A stretch of 64,000 nt of DNA from Aquificota bacterium (lineage in GTDB: Bacteria; Aquificota; Aquificia; Aquificales; Aquificaceae), in the NCBI GenBank assembly GCA_013153495.1, contig JAADEH010000003.1, forward strand, positions 1 through 64,000, given 5' to 3'. Shown one piece after another: positions 33,946 through 44,120 of this stretch. Under the pieces are notes generated by a model that made no database searches, was not told the DNA's origin, and saw only the letters and a program-made list of their open reading frames with translations. The translations under genes were made by a program, and so were the position numbers. How positions within the stretch are numbered: the stretch's first letter is position 1; each line of letters opens with the position of its first letter.

Positions 33946-35479
33946 GACCACCTCCGGCACTGAGAATGTTCTCATACACCTTCTTTACGAACTCCACCGC
34001 TTCCTCCCTCGTCCTAACGGTTCCCTCCATCTGAGCCTCCTCTAACTTCCTCTTTATTTCTCCGACCATCTTCCCCTGAGATATGCTGAGGATTGCCATT
34101 ATCTCGTGCCCGCTCAGGAGAGGTTTAACCTTCTCCTCCGTAAGCTCGCTCCTCTTAAAACTTTCAAGCTCACTTATGGTCTCTAAGAGAGCCTTTATCT
34201 CCTCTTCCGTGTCCCCGCTGGCATAGGCATCAGCTATGGAGAGCAGAAAGAGGTGGGGTGCTATGTCCCCGCATTCCTTCCAGAATTTAGCCATGCCTCT
34301 CCTTTTAAGCTCACCTCTGAGGAAGGACTCCCTCAGATAGAAGGGTCTCAGATGATACCTAACCAGCTTTGCTATAAACTTGGTTGCCTGTTCTCCCCAC
34401 CTGAGCCTATCCCCTATTCTCTTGACTATTTCCTCTCCCACCTTGTCGTGGTTGTAAAAGGTTACCTTGCCTTCCTTTATCTCGAAGGTGTCAGGCTTGC
34501 CTATGTCGTGGAGAAGCGCTCCCCACTTTAGTAGCTCCACATCGGTAAACTCACCTAAAAAGCGTTTGCATCCGAAGTCCCTCAGAAGCTCTAAGCTCAG
34601 ATACTTAGTCCTCTCCTCTATAACTTCTTCCACGAATTCCAGTATCTTCAGGGTGTGCTCGTCGAGGGGGTATATGTGATGTTCTCCCTGGTCCTTTACC
34701 TCCCTCAGCTTGGCAAACTCGGGAATTATCACCTCAAGGAGTCCCACTTCGTATAGCTTCCTTATCACCCTCGAACCTTTGGGATGCTTCATTATCTTGA
34801 AAAGCTCGTGGGTTATCCTCTCGGGTGGAGCTTTCAGTATGAGCTTTTTGTTCTTTTCCAAAAACTCGAAAAAGTCCTCCGTCAGGGTTAGGTCCTTCTC
34901 TATGGAAATTCTGAAACCTCTGAGAATTCTTACGGGGTCCTTCTTGAGATTTTCGAGGGAAACCGGTCTGAGCAGTCCCTGTTCGAGGTCTTTTATACCT
35001 CCGGTGGGGTCAAAAACTATGGTTTGCTTTGCCCCTATGCTCAGAACATCGTCCAAGTTCACCGCTATGGCATTTGCGGTAAAGTCTCTGTCCTTGAGGT
35101 CCTCCTCTATCGCCTTTTCTAAGTCCTTTCCCTTCACCTGAGAGAAGTCGAACCTGTATCGGTAGGGTGGAAGGTGCAGAACCACAGAAGCTACGACAGG
35201 ACGCTTAATTATAAAACCCTTCTTTTCGAAGACGAAGAAGTGCCCTCCTACTCTTTGAGCGAAATCCCTCGCCACCTTTTCGGGGTCACAGGTTACGAGA
35301 AAGTCCACATCGATGTTGTATCCCACCGGTTCTCCGAGAATGCGGTCCCTCACCCAACCGCCCACTATAAAGCAGTAATCTTCCCTCGGGAGAACCTTGG
35401 CTATGTCGTCGAAGTAAGAGAGGTAAAAGTTAAGACCGTGCAGGGTGTGCTTTCCTTTAGAGATAAGCTCTATTTCCAT
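33938..35479 (-). CDS. tRNA nucleotidyltransferase, probably the CC-adding enzyme
   Basis: 513 residues. A class II polymerase-beta-like head: [20 protein letters not shown] gives the GG motif and the catalytic DxD, and [17 protein letters not shown] the flexible region. A C-terminal HD domain follows ([22 protein letters not shown]). In Aquifex aeolicus CCA addition is known to be split between a CC-adding and an A-adding enzyme, and the CC-adding one has this length and layout. The assignment to CC-adding rather than complete CCA-adding is inference. TAGAAT (minus strand, 35487-35492) lies seven bases before the ATG, with no Shine-Dalgarno. Confidence 0.88.
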   Translation of the reverse strand: MEIELISKGKHTLHGLNFYLSYFDDIAKVLPREDYCFIVGGWVRDRILGEPVGYNIDVDFLVTCDPEKVARDFAQRVGGHFFVFEKKGFIIKRPVVASVVLHLPPYRYRFDFSQVKGKDLEKAIEEDLKDRDFTANAIAVNLDDVLSIGAKQTIVFDPTGGIKDLEQGLLRPVSLENLKKDPVRILRGFRISIEKDLTLTEDFFEFLEKNKKLILKAPPERITHELFKIMKHPKGSRVIRKLYEVGLLEVIIPEFAKLREVKDQGEHHIYPLDEHTLKILEFVEEVIEERTKYLSLELLRDFGCKRFLGEFTDVELLKWGALLHDIGKPDTFEIKEGKVTFYNHDKVGEEIVKRIGDRLRWGEQATKFIAKLVRYHLRPFYLRESFLRGELKRRGMAKFWKECGDIAPHLFLLSIADAYASGDTEEEIKALLETISELESFKRSELTEEKVKPLLSGHEIMAILSISQGKMVGEIKRKLEEAQMEGTVRTREEAVEFVKKVYENILSAGGGHG

Positions 35480-35523
35480 GCTTTCTATTCTAAGTCCTTA
35501 AAGGTATCTTTCCATAATTAAGC

Positions 35524-35886
35524 TCAATCTTCCTTGAACTCTTTTATCCTTATCTCCACTCCCTGCTCGCCCTTTACCACCTTTTTGACGGTTCTGACCT
35601 CGTATATGAGGTTATCGTTCTTCAACACTCCAGCCTTCTCGAGAACATCCCACAGGCTTTTGAGCATGTTGTCTATGTCCCTCTTTCTGTGATTGGGAAG
35701 AACGAGGGTTATGTCCACCGATACCTTGTAATCTATCGGCTCGCCCGAATACTGCTGTTTAATTTCCCAGAGCGCTCTCGTTTCCCAGTTTTTTACCCTC
35801 GGAGGTTTGAAAACCTTGCCTCCCCTTCTCCTTATGTATCTGTTAGTCTTGGGAACGGGTATTTGGGAGAGCTTAAGAACCAACAT
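35524..35886 (-). CDS. rusA: Holliday junction resolvase RusA
   Basis: 120 residues, normal for RusA, a dimeric junction-specific endonuclease. The catalytic acidic region is KRDIDNMLKSLWDVLEKAGV with KNDNLIYEV following. RusA of Aquifex aeolicus is documented as active, so here it may be a housekeeping resolvase and not phage cargo; nothing phage-like surrounds it. The start overlaps the upstream membrane protein gene by 14 bases. Confidence 0.9.
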   Translation of the reverse strand: MLVLKLSQIPVPKTNRYIRRRGGKVFKPPRVKNWETRALWEIKQQYSGEPIDYKVSVDITLVLPNHRKRDIDNMLKSLWDVLEKAGVLKNDNLIYEVRTVKKVVKGEQGVEIRIKEFKED

Positions 35887-36289
35887 CCTTGGTTCTAACT
35901 ATAAGATAGACTATCGCCCCAAAGGTGAAGAAGAGAGAGACCGTGCTCATAATTACCGAAATAAGGTGTATGCGTGCAAATTCGGGGGAGTTGGCACTCT
36001 TGAGTGCGTGAGCTTCCGGAAGGACATAAAAGTTCAGAGTCAAGAGAATAAGAAGGTTTACAAATAGAAGAAGGAGCAGGAACCTGCTCATCTTAGAAGT
36101 TATCCCTATGAGGAGGGATATACCCACCGCACCGAGACCTATGCCGAAGTATAGGGGAAAGACCTTTTCCACTATACCGCCTGCAACGCTCCTCTCTAAG
36201 GACTTAAAGAGCTGGGGAGCGACTATGTAGCTGAAGAAGGAGCCGAGACCAAAGTAAAAGGAAAGCAAAAATATCATCACCTTATTCAA
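35873..36289 (-). CDS. Small integral membrane protein (DUF4149/TMEM205-like)
   Basis: 138 residues with four hydrophobic helices ([81 protein letters not shown]; each at or near 20 residues). The motif pattern fits DUF4149, of unknown function. It overlaps the LeuT homologue upstream by four bases and rusA downstream by 14, so it belongs to that operon. Confidence 0.75.
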   Translation of the reverse strand: MNKVMIFLLSFYFGLGSFFSYIVAPQLFKSLERSVAGGIVEKVFPLYFGIGLGAVGISLLIGITSKMSRFLLLLLFVNLLILLTLNFYVLPEAHALKSANSPEFARIHLISVIMSTVSLFFTFGAIVYLIVRTKDVGS

Positions 36290-37827
36290 CCTGAAGCCTC
36301 CTTAAGTTTTTTTCTGTCCGCTATGAAAACCAGAAGCGTCAAGAACAGGAAAAGCCCTATCAGGTAAAACCTCGTTACCCACACGGTCCACAGGGTTTCG
36401 GACATGACCTTCGGTATGTATTCCTTAGCCCAGACCACCAGCAGAACCGTCAAGAATATGGGAGTTATGTATCTCATAACGTAGTAGTAAAACCTCGGAA
36501 CCTGAATTATCCCGCCCCTGTTTATCTCCCTCCAAGCCTTTTCCCCGCCGAATATCCACAGGAATATGACCATCTCCAACAGCCCGAAGAACACCACCCC
36601 TATGGTTCCCGCCCAGAAGTCCATCTCGTCCAGGGACTTGTTCAGGAATATAACGAGGTGTGCGCTGAAAAAGACTATACCTGCGGTTATATAGACGGAG
36701 GTCTTTCTCGATAAGCCGAACTCGTCCTCGAAGAAGGCTATCAGAGGTTGCATGAGTGCCAAAGACGAAGTCAGCCCGGCAAAGAACAGCAGGAAGAACC
36801 ACAGAAAGCCCAAAAAGGTTCCCGCAGGCATGTTAGCAAATATGGCAGGAAGGCTTATAAAACCGAGATTGAATGCCCCCGACTGAGCTATTGCAACCGC
36901 ATTTGCTACTCCGAAGAAGGCAACCGCAGCGGGTATGGCAAGCGAGCCTCCCAAAACCACCTCCGCAGTTTCGTTCAAAGAGGAAGCGGTCAGACCGCTC
37001 AAGGTTATATCCTGATTTTTCTTTATGTAAGAGGCATAGGTTATTATCGCCCCGAAGCCTAAGCTCAAGGTGAAAAATATCTGTCCAGAAGCGGCTATCC
37101 AGACACCCGGGTCCGTCAGCTTCGAGAGGTCGGGTTTCCAGAGGAAGTTAAGCCCCTGTAGAGCACTTCCGTTCTCCGTTTCCAAAGTAAAGACACGAAC
37201 CACGAGAACCACCGCAAGTATGAAGAGGGTCGGCATGGCAACCTTTGCGAAGGCTTCTATTCCTCTCGATACACCCCTGCTCAGTATGAGAATGTTTATC
37301 ACGACCGTGATGAGGAATATAAGGTAAGCGTATCCGGAGGGTTTTATAAACTCTTCACCGCTCCCTATGTAGCTGACGAGGAAGTTTTCAAAGGGTTTTA
37401 GGTATGTATTTGGGTCTGCTCCGTCCGCAGGAATGGAGGGCACAAGCCCCAGCAAAAACTTTATGGCAAAACCGAGGGTCCAGGACTCTATGTAGATGTA
37501 GTAGATTATCACCACGAGGGGTATCCAAAGCCCGAAGACCCCTATCACCTTCGAAATGGGATTTTTCCAGAGCAGGTGGAATATAGCGGGTGTGGTTCCG
37601 TGTCCGTGAGCACCTCCGTATCTTCCTATCGCCCACTCTATCCACATGAGGGGTATTCCTATTATGAGGAAGGCAATTATGTAAGGTATCATGAAGGCAC
37701 CGCCACCGTTTTCGGCAGCCTGAACGGGAAATCTGAGGAAGTTACCGAGACCTACCGCATTCCCCGCCATTGCGAGGATTAAACCTATTCGGGTAGCCCA
37801 TCTCTCCCTTTCCCTGTGATGCACCAT
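36286..37827 (-). CDS. Sodium-coupled amino acid transporter, LeuT orthologue
   Basis: 513 residues, the length of Aquifex LeuT, with twelve helices. [20 protein letters not shown] contains the unwound helix 1; Asn23, Gly26, Leu27 and Gly28 correspond (offset two) to LeuT Asn21 and the following residues that bind sodium and leucine. The helix 6 unwinding segment [17 protein letters not shown] is also conserved. It is expected to import leucine, alanine or similar small neutral amino acids with sodium. TATAAT (minus strand, 37837-37842) ends nine bases before the ATG, no Shine-Dalgarno. Followed by two small genes in the same operon. Confidence 0.95.
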   Translation of the reverse strand: MVHHRERERWATRIGLILAMAGNAVGLGNFLRFPVQAAENGGGAFMIPYIIAFLIIGIPLMWIEWAIGRYGGAHGHGTTPAIFHLLWKNPISKVIGVFGLWIPLVVIIYYIYIESWTLGFAIKFLLGLVPSIPADGADPNTYLKPFENFLVSYIGSGEEFIKPSGYAYLIFLITVVINILILSRGVSRGIEAFAKVAMPTLFILAVVLVVRVFTLETENGSALQGLNFLWKPDLSKLTDPGVWIAASGQIFFTLSLGFGAIITYASYIKKNQDITLSGLTASSLNETAEVVLGGSLAIPAAVAFFGVANAVAIAQSGAFNLGFISLPAIFANMPAGTFLGFLWFFLLFFAGLTSSLALMQPLIAFFEDEFGLSRKTSVYITAGIVFFSAHLVIFLNKSLDEMDFWAGTIGVVFFGLLEMVIFLWIFGGEKAWREINRGGIIQVPRFYYYVMRYITPIFLTVLLVVWAKEYIPKVMSETLWTVWVTRFYLIGLFLFLTLLVFIADRKKLKEASG

Positions 37828-37837
37828 TTTTGAAATA

Positions 37838-38137
37838 TTATACTTTCATACCAGCTAAGAAGCCTACCGCAAAGCTTCCGCTAAAGCTCACCGTCCTGAT
37901 TGCGGTTTTTGCAAAGCTCTCAAAGGAAGAAAAGAAGCCTACGGCAAATTTTTCCAAGGCATTCCAGTTTACGGTTATAACTCCCGTGTCCGCAAGCCAT
38001 ATGAGACTAAGGATATAAAGCCCGAGCACGAAGGCTACTATTTTGAAAACCCTCTTGAGGGTAAAGCCTGTTAAAAAACCCAAAGCTCCCCCGAAGCCGA
38101 GAGCTTTTAGGGTATCCTGTCCGAAGAGTTCTTCCAT
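37838..38137 (-). CDS. FUN14-like small membrane protein
   Basis: 99 residues. [21 protein letters not shown] and [13 protein letters not shown] show the Gly-rich helices of the FUN14 family, whose bacterial role is unknown. ATG 38137 shares one base with the mtnP TGA (TGATG), implying reinitiation; a TTG three bases upstream is less likely. Its downstream end is next to the leuT promoter. Confidence 0.75.
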   Translation of the reverse strand: MEELFGQDTLKALGFGGALGFLTGFTLKRVFKIVAFVLGLYILSLIWLADTGVITVNWNALEKFAVGFFSSFESFAKTAIRTVSFSGSFAVGFLAGMKV

Positions 38138-38967
38138 CAAACCTCCGCCCCTTCGAGGATTTTATCGCAACCGCAGGTTTTAGGTTCTATTCTGGTTATA
38201 AGGTCCTTTATAACTTCCTTTATCTGTTCCTCCTTTTGAGCCATAAGCTCGAGGACTTCATCGCTCGTTAACTTGTTTTGGGATATTCCTGCAGCAGGGT
38301 TTGCCACCACGCACAGGGAAGCGTAGCACATAGTAAGCTCCCGAGCCAAGACCACCTCGGGGTATCCAGTCATACCCACCACGTCCGCCCCGAGGCTTTC
38401 CAGCATTTTTATCTCCGCAGGGGTTTCGAAGCGTGGTCCCTCGGTGCAGGCATACACACCCGCAGGGTGGTATCTAAAGCCCTTTTCCTCCAGAATTTCT
38501 ATTAGAGCACCCCTTATCTGGGGACAGTAGGGGTCGGAGACATCTATGTGAACCACCTTTCCTTCCTTAATAAGCTGTGCAACCTTGTCCTCCCCTTCTA
38601 CCTTGACGGATAACCTGCCCTCGTAATAGGTGGATTTCCTTTGTTTGGTAAAGTCGAGGAAGGAGTTAATTACCACGAAGTCTCCGGGTTTAAGAAGTCT
38701 GTTTATACCCCCAACAGCGGACACCGCGAGAACTCTGTCAACCCCTACCTCCCTCAGTGCCCAGAGGTTCGCTCTGTAAGGGACGAGGTGGGGTGGGAAG
38801 GAGTGTTCGGGACCGTGTCTGGACAGGAAGGCTACCTTTTTACCTTTAAGTTCGCCGACAATTACGGGGGAAGAGGGACTCCCGAAGGGAGTGTCTATAA
38901 ATAACTCTTCCAGAACCTTTACATCTTCTAACCTGTATAACCCGCTTCCCCCTATTATGCCGAGCAT
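38137..38967 (-). CDS. mtnP: S-methyl-5'-thioadenosine phosphorylase
   Basis: 276 residues. It cleaves methylthioadenosine (by-product of polyamine synthesis) to adenine and methylthioribose 1-phosphate. Landmarks are [24 protein letters not shown] and [27 protein letters not shown] (quoted partly: [14 protein letters not shown]). speE in the same window would produce its substrate. TAAAAT (minus strand, 38974-38979) overlaps the leuC stop codon and ends six bases before the ATG, so it seems to have its own leaderless promoter. Confidence 0.93.
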   Translation of the reverse strand: MLGIIGGSGLYRLEDVKVLEELFIDTPFGSPSSPVIVGELKGKKVAFLSRHGPEHSFPPHLVPYRANLWALREVGVDRVLAVSAVGGINRLLKPGDFVVINSFLDFTKQRKSTYYEGRLSVKVEGEDKVAQLIKEGKVVHIDVSDPYCPQIRGALIEILEEKGFRYHPAGVYACTEGPRFETPAEIKMLESLGADVVGMTGYPEVVLARELTMCYASLCVVANPAAGISQNKLTSDEVLELMAQKEEQIKEVIKDLITRIEPKTCGCDKILEGAEV

Positions 38968-38976
38968 GGAAAAATT

Positions 38977-40275
38977 TTAAACCGTTGCCAGCTCCTCTGC
39001 CTTCACCACCTCCTCGGGGTGAGCTATCCTTCCGAGAACCGCACTCGCCGCCACCACCGCAGGATTGGCAAGGTAAGACTCGGACTTGGGATGTCCCATC
39101 CTTCCGGGGAAGTTCCTGTTTGAGGTGGATATGCACCTCTCCCCTTCCGCCAGAACTCCCATGTGTCCGCCGAGGCAGGGTCCACAGGTGGATGTGGAAA
39201 CCACGCAGCCCGCCTCCATGAATATGTCGATGAGACCTTCTTTCATCGCCTGCTTATAGACGTTCTTAGAGGCAGGTATGACTATGCATCTGACGTAGGG
39301 GTGAACTTTCTTGCCCTGCTTGAGTGCAGCCTCAAAGACTTTTGCCGCAATTCTGAGGTCTTCAATCCTCCCGTTGGTGCAAGAGCCTATGAATGCCTGG
39401 TCCACACTTATGTGGGTGGACTCGCTTACGGGGTGAACGTTGGAAGGCAGGTAGGGCCAGGCCACGAGAGGTTCTATCTTTGAAGCGTCCCACTCATAAA
39501 CGGAGTGATACTCCGCATCGGGGTCGCTCTCATATATCTTCCACTCCTTCTGCGCCCTTTCTTTCACATACTCTATTGTCTTCTCGTCGGGGGATATTAT
39601 CCCGCTCTTTCCTCCCGCCTCTATCGCCATGTTGGTTATGGTGAGCCTCTGCTCTATGGAGAGGTCCCTTATGGCTTCTCCGTCGAACTCCATAGCCCTA
39701 TACAGGGCACCGTCAACCCCTATCTCACCTATGGTGTGGAGTATGAGGTCCTTACCCATAACCCAGGGCTGGAGCTTGCCGTAGAAGATGAACTTCATGG
39801 ACTCGGGGACTCTCAGCCATATCTCTCCCGTTGCCATAGCGTAGGCTATGTCCGTAGAACCCACGCCCGTTGCGAAGGCTCCTATACCCCCGTAGGTGCA
39901 GGTGTGGGAATCCGCTCCCACCACGAGGTCTCCGGGAACAACTATGCCCCTTTCGGGAAGTATGGTGTGCTCTATACCTTCACCCTCTTCAAAGAAGTAT
40001 TTGATACCGTGCTTCTTTGCAAACTCCCTGACGAGCTTTGCCTGTTCCGCAGACTTTATGTCCTTTGCGGGAACGAAGTGGGAAAGAACCAAAGCTATCC
40101 TGTTGGGGTCAAAGACCTTGTCTATCCCATACTTTTCCAAGATTTTTATGGCAAGCGGTGCGGTAACGTCGTTCGCCATAGCGAGGTCTATCTTTGCGGT
40201 TATCAAGTCTCCCGCCCTGACCTCCTTCTTTCCCGCATGGTCCGCAAGTATCTTCTCCGTAATAGTCATTCCCAT
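38977..40275 (-). CDS. leuC: 3-isopropylmalate dehydratase large subunit
   Basis: 432 residues, the short thermophile/archaeal-type LeuC/homoaconitase group. It isomerises isopropylmalate in leucine synthesis, using a 4Fe-4S cluster; ligands sit in FIGSCTNGRIEDL and CGPCLGGHMGV. GADSHTCTYGGIGAFATGVGS is the substrate loop region. The start is ATG 40275, which shares a base with the ftsH TGA and has GGAGGT six bases upstream. The small subunit leuD is not in the window. A homoaconitase role is possible but less likely. Confidence 0.92.
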   Translation of the reverse strand: MGMTITEKILADHAGKKEVRAGDLITAKIDLAMANDVTAPLAIKILEKYGIDKVFDPNRIALVLSHFVPAKDIKSAEQAKLVREFAKKHGIKYFFEEGEGIEHTILPERGIVVPGDLVVGADSHTCTYGGIGAFATGVGSTDIAYAMATGEIWLRVPESMKFIFYGKLQPWVMGKDLILHTIGEIGVDGALYRAMEFDGEAIRDLSIEQRLTITNMAIEAGGKSGIISPDEKTIEYVKERAQKEWKIYESDPDAEYHSVYEWDASKIEPLVAWPYLPSNVHPVSESTHISVDQAFIGSCTNGRIEDLRIAAKVFEAALKQGKKVHPYVRCIVIPASKNVYKQAMKEGLIDIFMEAGCVVSTSTCGPCLGGHMGVLAEGERCISTSNRNFPGRMGHPKSESYLANPAVVAASAVLGRIAHPEEVVKAEELATV

Positions 40276-42176
40276 CACACGACCTCCTTCTCTTCCTTTT
40301 GGGTTTCTTCCTTAGAAGTATCCTCAAAGGTTTTGTGCTCTTCCTTCTTACAGCCGGTTTTCACCTCAACACCGTAGAGCTTCAGAACCTCTACGAACTC
40401 TTCACAGGTTATGGACTCTTTCTCTAAGAGTTTTTTAACGACCGCTTTCAGCGGTTCTTTATGAGCCTCTATAGTAGATTTGGCTATCTCGTAAGCCTCG
40501 GTGAGTATCCTCTTGACCTCTTCGTCTATCTCCCGCAGGAGTTCGGGACTTGTGTCTATGCTGTTGGAAACTCCTCCTAAGAAGGGATTGCTCACCCTCT
40601 TTATGGCTATGGGACCCACTTTGTCGCTCATGCCCCACATGGAAACCATCTTGTAGGCAAGCTCGGTAGCCCTCTGAAGGTCGTTCTCCGCACCTGTGGT
40701 TATCCCCTCTTTTCCGTAAAAGACCTCTTCCGCAGCCCTTCCTCCCATCATTATCAGTATCCTGTTAAAGAGGTTCTTTTTGTCGTAGATGTGCTTGTCG
40801 TCGATAGGTAGCTGTTGGGTAACTCCGAGAGCCATACCCCTCGGGATTATGGATACCTTGTGAACGGGGTCCGAGTCCTCGGTCATAAAGCCCATGAGAG
40901 CGTGCCCAGCCTCGTGGTAGGCTATCTTTTCCTTTTCCTTGGGGGATATAACCATTCCCTTTCTCTCGAGACCCATCGTTATCCTGTCTATTGCCTCTTC
41001 CACCTCTTCCATGGAGATGAATTCTTTCCCCTTCCTTGCAGCGAGGAGTGCCGCTTCGTTTAGAAGGTTTTCAAGGTCCGCTCCCGTAAAGCCGGGTGTC
41101 GCTCTGGCTACCAGCTCCAAATCAACGTCCGGTGCCAGCTTCTTGTTCTTGGCATGGACCTTCAGTATCTCGTATCTGCCCTTAACGTCGGGTTTGGGTA
41201 TGAATATCTGCCTGTCGAACCTTCCCGGTCTCAGAAGTGCGGGGTCGAGGATGTCGGGTCTGTTGGTAGCAGCGATAACTATTATCCCTTCGGAAGTGTC
41301 AAAACCGTCCATCTCAACCAGAAGCTGGTTCAGGGTCTGCTCCCTCTCGTCGTGTCCCCCTCCGAGGTTCAAAGCTCCCCTCGTTCTTCCCACAGCGTCT
41401 ATCTCGTCTATGAAGACTATGCAGGGTGCGTGCTTCTTGGCGGTTTCAAAGAGGTCCCTTACTCTTGCGGCACCTACACCCACGAACATCTCCACGAAGT
41501 CCGAACCGGAGATGGATATGAAGGGAACGTGAGCCTCACCCGCTATGGCTTTCGCAAGGAGCGTCTTACCCACTCCCGGCTCTCCGTATAGCAGAACTCC
41601 CTTGGGGGGTCTTCCTCCGAGTTTCTGGAACTTTATGGGGTCCTTCAGATACTCGATTATCTCCTTTACCTCGTCCTTTACTTCGTCTATACCTGCAACA
41701 TCACCGAAGGTTACCTTCGGTTTCTCTTCTATATAGACCTTTGCTCTGCTCTTTCCGAAGGAGAAGGCTCTTCCAGGACCTCCTCCCGCTCCTCCTCCGC
41801 TCATCTGCCTCATGAGAGCTATCCATATACCTATGAAGAGGAGTATAGGTAGCCAGGATATGAAGAGGTTTATGAGCCATCCGCTTCCCGCATCTCCCGC
41901 ATCCACCTCAACACGGACACCCTTCTTAACGAGGTCGTCCACTATGGTGGAACCCGGCGGTATGACGGTCTCTATCCTCTGTCCTTCCTTTGTAGTAGCC
42001 ACTATGGTTCTCCCCTTCACCTGAACCTGCTGGATTTTACCTTCCTCTACCAGCTGGACGAAGCTGTTGAGGGGAACCTTAGTGGCAAGCTCGTGTCTCT
42101 GCTCGAATATGTTGAAAGCGACTATGGTGGCACCGATTATGAGTATCCATACGAAGAAGCTCTTAAACATCTGCAC
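40275..42176 (-). CDS. ftsH: ATP-dependent zinc metalloprotease FtsH
   Basis: 633 residues. Two membrane helices (about residues 5-23 and 102-122) flank a periplasmic domain; the AAA domain has Walker A GEPGVGKT at 198-205 and Walker [10 protein letters not shown]; the zinc site is HEAGH at 421-425. It degrades membrane and short-lived soluble proteins as a hexamer. GTG 42176 is the chosen start because GGAGG (minus strand, 42184-42188) lies seven bases upstream; ATG 42170 would be too far. It ends in an acidic, Lys/Glu tail overlapping leuC by one base. Confidence 0.96.
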   Translation of the reverse strand: MQMFKSFFVWILIIGATIVAFNIFEQRHELATKVPLNSFVQLVEEGKIQQVQVKGRTIVATTKEGQRIETVIPPGSTIVDDLVKKGVRVEVDAGDAGSGWLINLFISWLPILLFIGIWIALMRQMSGGGAGGGPGRAFSFGKSRAKVYIEEKPKVTFGDVAGIDEVKDEVKEIIEYLKDPIKFQKLGGRPPKGVLLYGEPGVGKTLLAKAIAGEAHVPFISISGSDFVEMFVGVGAARVRDLFETAKKHAPCIVFIDEIDAVGRTRGALNLGGGHDEREQTLNQLLVEMDGFDTSEGIIVIAATNRPDILDPALLRPGRFDRQIFIPKPDVKGRYEILKVHAKNKKLAPDVDLELVARATPGFTGADLENLLNEAALLAARKGKEFISMEEVEEAIDRITMGLERKGMVISPKEKEKIAYHEAGHALMGFMTEDSDPVHKVSIIPRGMALGVTQQLPIDDKHIYDKKNLFNRILIMMGGRAAEEVFYGKEGITTGAENDLQRATELAYKMVSMWGMSDKVGPIAIKRVSNPFLGGVSNSIDTSPELLREIDEEVKRILTEAYEIAKSTIEAHKEPLKAVVKKLLEKESITCEEFVEVLKLYGVEVKTGCKKEEHKTFEDTSKEETQKEEKEVV

Positions 42177-42225
42177 TACTCTTCCTCCTTGGGTGCGTCC
42201 TCAGTTATGATTAGAAGATAGTCTT

Positions 42226-43179
42226 TTAAGTTTTCTTTTTCAAGCACAGCAAACCTCCTTTTCTGACCGCTTTAGTATTTTCGTCCAAACTCACTTCTCC
42301 TCCTCTTTCCAAAAGTCTGCGAACCTGTTCAAGCTTAGAGAAGTTCTTTATTTTAAAGAAGTCCTTTATGACCCTCCTCTGGAGTGCGGGATGGGAGTTT
42401 TTTAGCTTCTTTACCTCTAAGCACTCTCCCTTTCTTGAGGTCTCGAGGAGTTCTATGCTCAGCTCTTTAAGGAGTTCGTCTTCCGATTTGAGTATTTCCC
42501 TCGTTCTGAGGAAGGTTTCCTCTAAGTTGGGGTTTATCTCCTTCAGCTTGGGGATTATCTCGTGTCTGAGGCGGTTTCTGAAGAACCTTCGGTCGTAGTT
42601 GCTCTCGTCTTCTACCCAGGTGAGCTTGTTGTAGAGCGCATACTCGAGTATCTCTTTTCTGGTTGCGAGGTAAAGAGGTCGCACTATGTCTTTCTCTTTG
42701 GGTTCAAAGCCGAGGAGTCCTTCCAGTCCCGCACCCCGCACGAGCCATATGAGAGCGGTTTCCACGAGGTCGTTGAGGTGGTGGGCTGTAGCGATAAGGT
42801 CAAATCCTTCCCTTTCCTTAATTTCTCTCAGGAAACGGTATCTGAGTTCCCTTGCGGTTTCTTCTAAGTTTCTTTTCTCCTTTTTTGCTATCTTTTCCAC
42901 TTCTTCGGAACCTGTGAATATCTCAATACCGAGCCTTTTGGCGAGGTCTTTACAAAACTCTTCGTCTCTGTCGGCTTCCTTTCTCAGTTTGTGGTTAAAG
43001 TGTGCAAGGGCTATCTCTTTCAGCTTAAAGAAGTCCCTGAGTTCCATCAGGCTGTGGGTCAGGACGACCGAGTCAACTCCTCCGGAAATCGCTACGAGCA
43101 GGGCGGAGTCCTCGGGTATTATGTTCTTCTCCTTTTGCAGTTTGATTATTTTTCTGAGGAGTTTACTCCTTTCCTTCAT
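42226..43179 (-). CDS. tilS: tRNA(Ile)-lysidine synthase
   Basis: 317 residues, the short form known from Aquifex. It attaches lysine to C34 of the CAU tRNA(Ile). The PP-loop is AISGGVDSVVL, and HFNHKLRKEADRDEEF plus TAHHLNDLVETAL are family signatures. The C-terminal domain is reduced compared with E. coli. It overlaps the upstream gene by 17 bases and precedes ftsH by 49, a tilS-ftsH order seen in many bacteria. Confidence 0.95.
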   Translation of the reverse strand: MKERSKLLRKIIKLQKEKNIIPEDSALLVAISGGVDSVVLTHSLMELRDFFKLKEIALAHFNHKLRKEADRDEEFCKDLAKRLGIEIFTGSEEVEKIAKKEKRNLEETARELRYRFLREIKEREGFDLIATAHHLNDLVETALIWLVRGAGLEGLLGFEPKEKDIVRPLYLATRKEILEYALYNKLTWVEDESNYDRRFFRNRLRHEIIPKLKEINPNLEETFLRTREILKSEDELLKELSIELLETSRKGECLEVKKLKNSHPALQRRVIKDFFKIKNFSKLEQVRRLLERGGEVSLDENTKAVRKGGLLCLKKKT

Positions 43180-43789
43180 CGGATAGCTTTGAGGTCAGCC
43201 TCTCCTTAACTTTATCGTAGTAGGGGTAGGCTATGCCTTCCTTCTTTATCCTCTCAACGAGGTCGAGGGCTTCCTTAATCTTGCCTTCCCTCTCGAGGAG
43301 ATAGACCTTCACCTCGAAGGAGTTTATCTGGGGGAGCTGTCCACCAGCTCTTTTTAAAAGTTCCTCCTTGTATTGGGGGAAGAGTTCCACATCTCTGTCG
43401 CAGTATTTTTTCATCTTTTCGAAGTCTTTGAGTTTCTGGGCAAGGAGCAAGAGGTCGTTCAGTATAAGGTGTTCTTCGTAAGGGGTGCCTTCCATCTTGA
43501 GGGCTTCGTTGTAGAGCCACTCTGCGGTTTCGTAGTCTCCTTCGAGGAGAGCTGTCTGGGCTATAGTTGCCAGGAAAGTCCTCTTTGTGTATAGGGGGTT
43601 TTCTATCTCCCCGCTGTCGAAGTGTTTGGCTTTGTATGGAAAGCTGAGGTTCTTTATGACTTTTATGGAGTAGTATTTCTTTATAGCCTTCTGCCGTTTG
43701 GGTTCTAAGCTTTCATACCAGTCCCACAGGTCGAGGGCTTTTAAAAGACCTCCCTTCTCACGGAATATCTGAAATACCTTTCCGAGCAT
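43163..43789 (-). CDS. Helical repeat (TPR-like) protein, unknown function
   Basis: 208 residues. The central and C-terminal parts alternate short amphipathic helices (TAEWLYNEALKMEG, KYCDRDVELFPQYKEELL, YLLEREGKIKEALDLVERIK) in a tetratricopeptide-like manner. No signal or membrane segment. ATG 43789 has GAGGT seven bases upstream and is preferred to the GTG at 43798. First gene of the tilS-ftsH-leuC run; a protein-binding role is inference. Confidence 0.65.
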   Translation of the reverse strand: MLGKVFQIFREKGGLLKALDLWDWYESLEPKRQKAIKKYYSIKVIKNLSFPYKAKHFDSGEIENPLYTKRTFLATIAQTALLEGDYETAEWLYNEALKMEGTPYEEHLILNDLLLLAQKLKDFEKMKKYCDRDVELFPQYKEELLKRAGGQLPQINSFEVKVYLLEREGKIKEALDLVERIKKEGIAYPYYDKVKERLTSKLSDEGKE

Positions 43790-43826
43790 GCTTTTCACCT
43801 CAACAAAGGCTGTAATATTCCACGGT

Positions 43827-44063
43827 TCATTTTTCCTGGGCAGGTGTTCCTAAAACTTTGTAAAGGAGCTGACGAATTTCCCTTATGTCCTCTTCAAGCT
43901 TGTCGATGCGTTTTTCAATAGCATCAAGTCTTTTGTTAATACTGTTCTCAAACGTATCAAGCCTCTTATTGACCATGTCAATCTGCCGGTTTATCAAAAA
44001 CATAAAAATAGCCATAAATCCCGCAATGCCGAAGATGATAGTTATAACCTGTCCCCGCTCCAT
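43827..44063 (-). CDS. Membrane-anchored coiled-coil protein
   Basis: 78 residues. One N-terminal transmembrane helix (ITIIFGIAGFMAIFMFLI) and then a clear coiled coil with heptads in residues 32-68 (INKRLDAIEKRIDKLEEDI). This layout is common in small DUF1640-like or phage-holin-like accessory proteins but no family can be assigned. It stands between trpB2 and the TPR-like gene on the same strand with no obvious Shine-Dalgarno beyond a short purine run. Confidence 0.6.
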   Translation of the reverse strand: MERGQVITIIFGIAGFMAIFMFLINRQIDMVNKRLDTFENSINKRLDAIEKRIDKLEEDIREIRQLLYKVLGTPAQEK

Positions 44064-44120
44064 ACCTTAAGTATAAGCCTCAAAGTTCAAGGAGAGAATG
44101 AAAAAACTCACCCGGTTAAC

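Noticed and set aside
35524-35886. rusA as a sign of a prophage
   Set aside because: No integrase, capsid, terminase or att-like repeats are nearby, and a chromosomal RusA is known in Aquifex.
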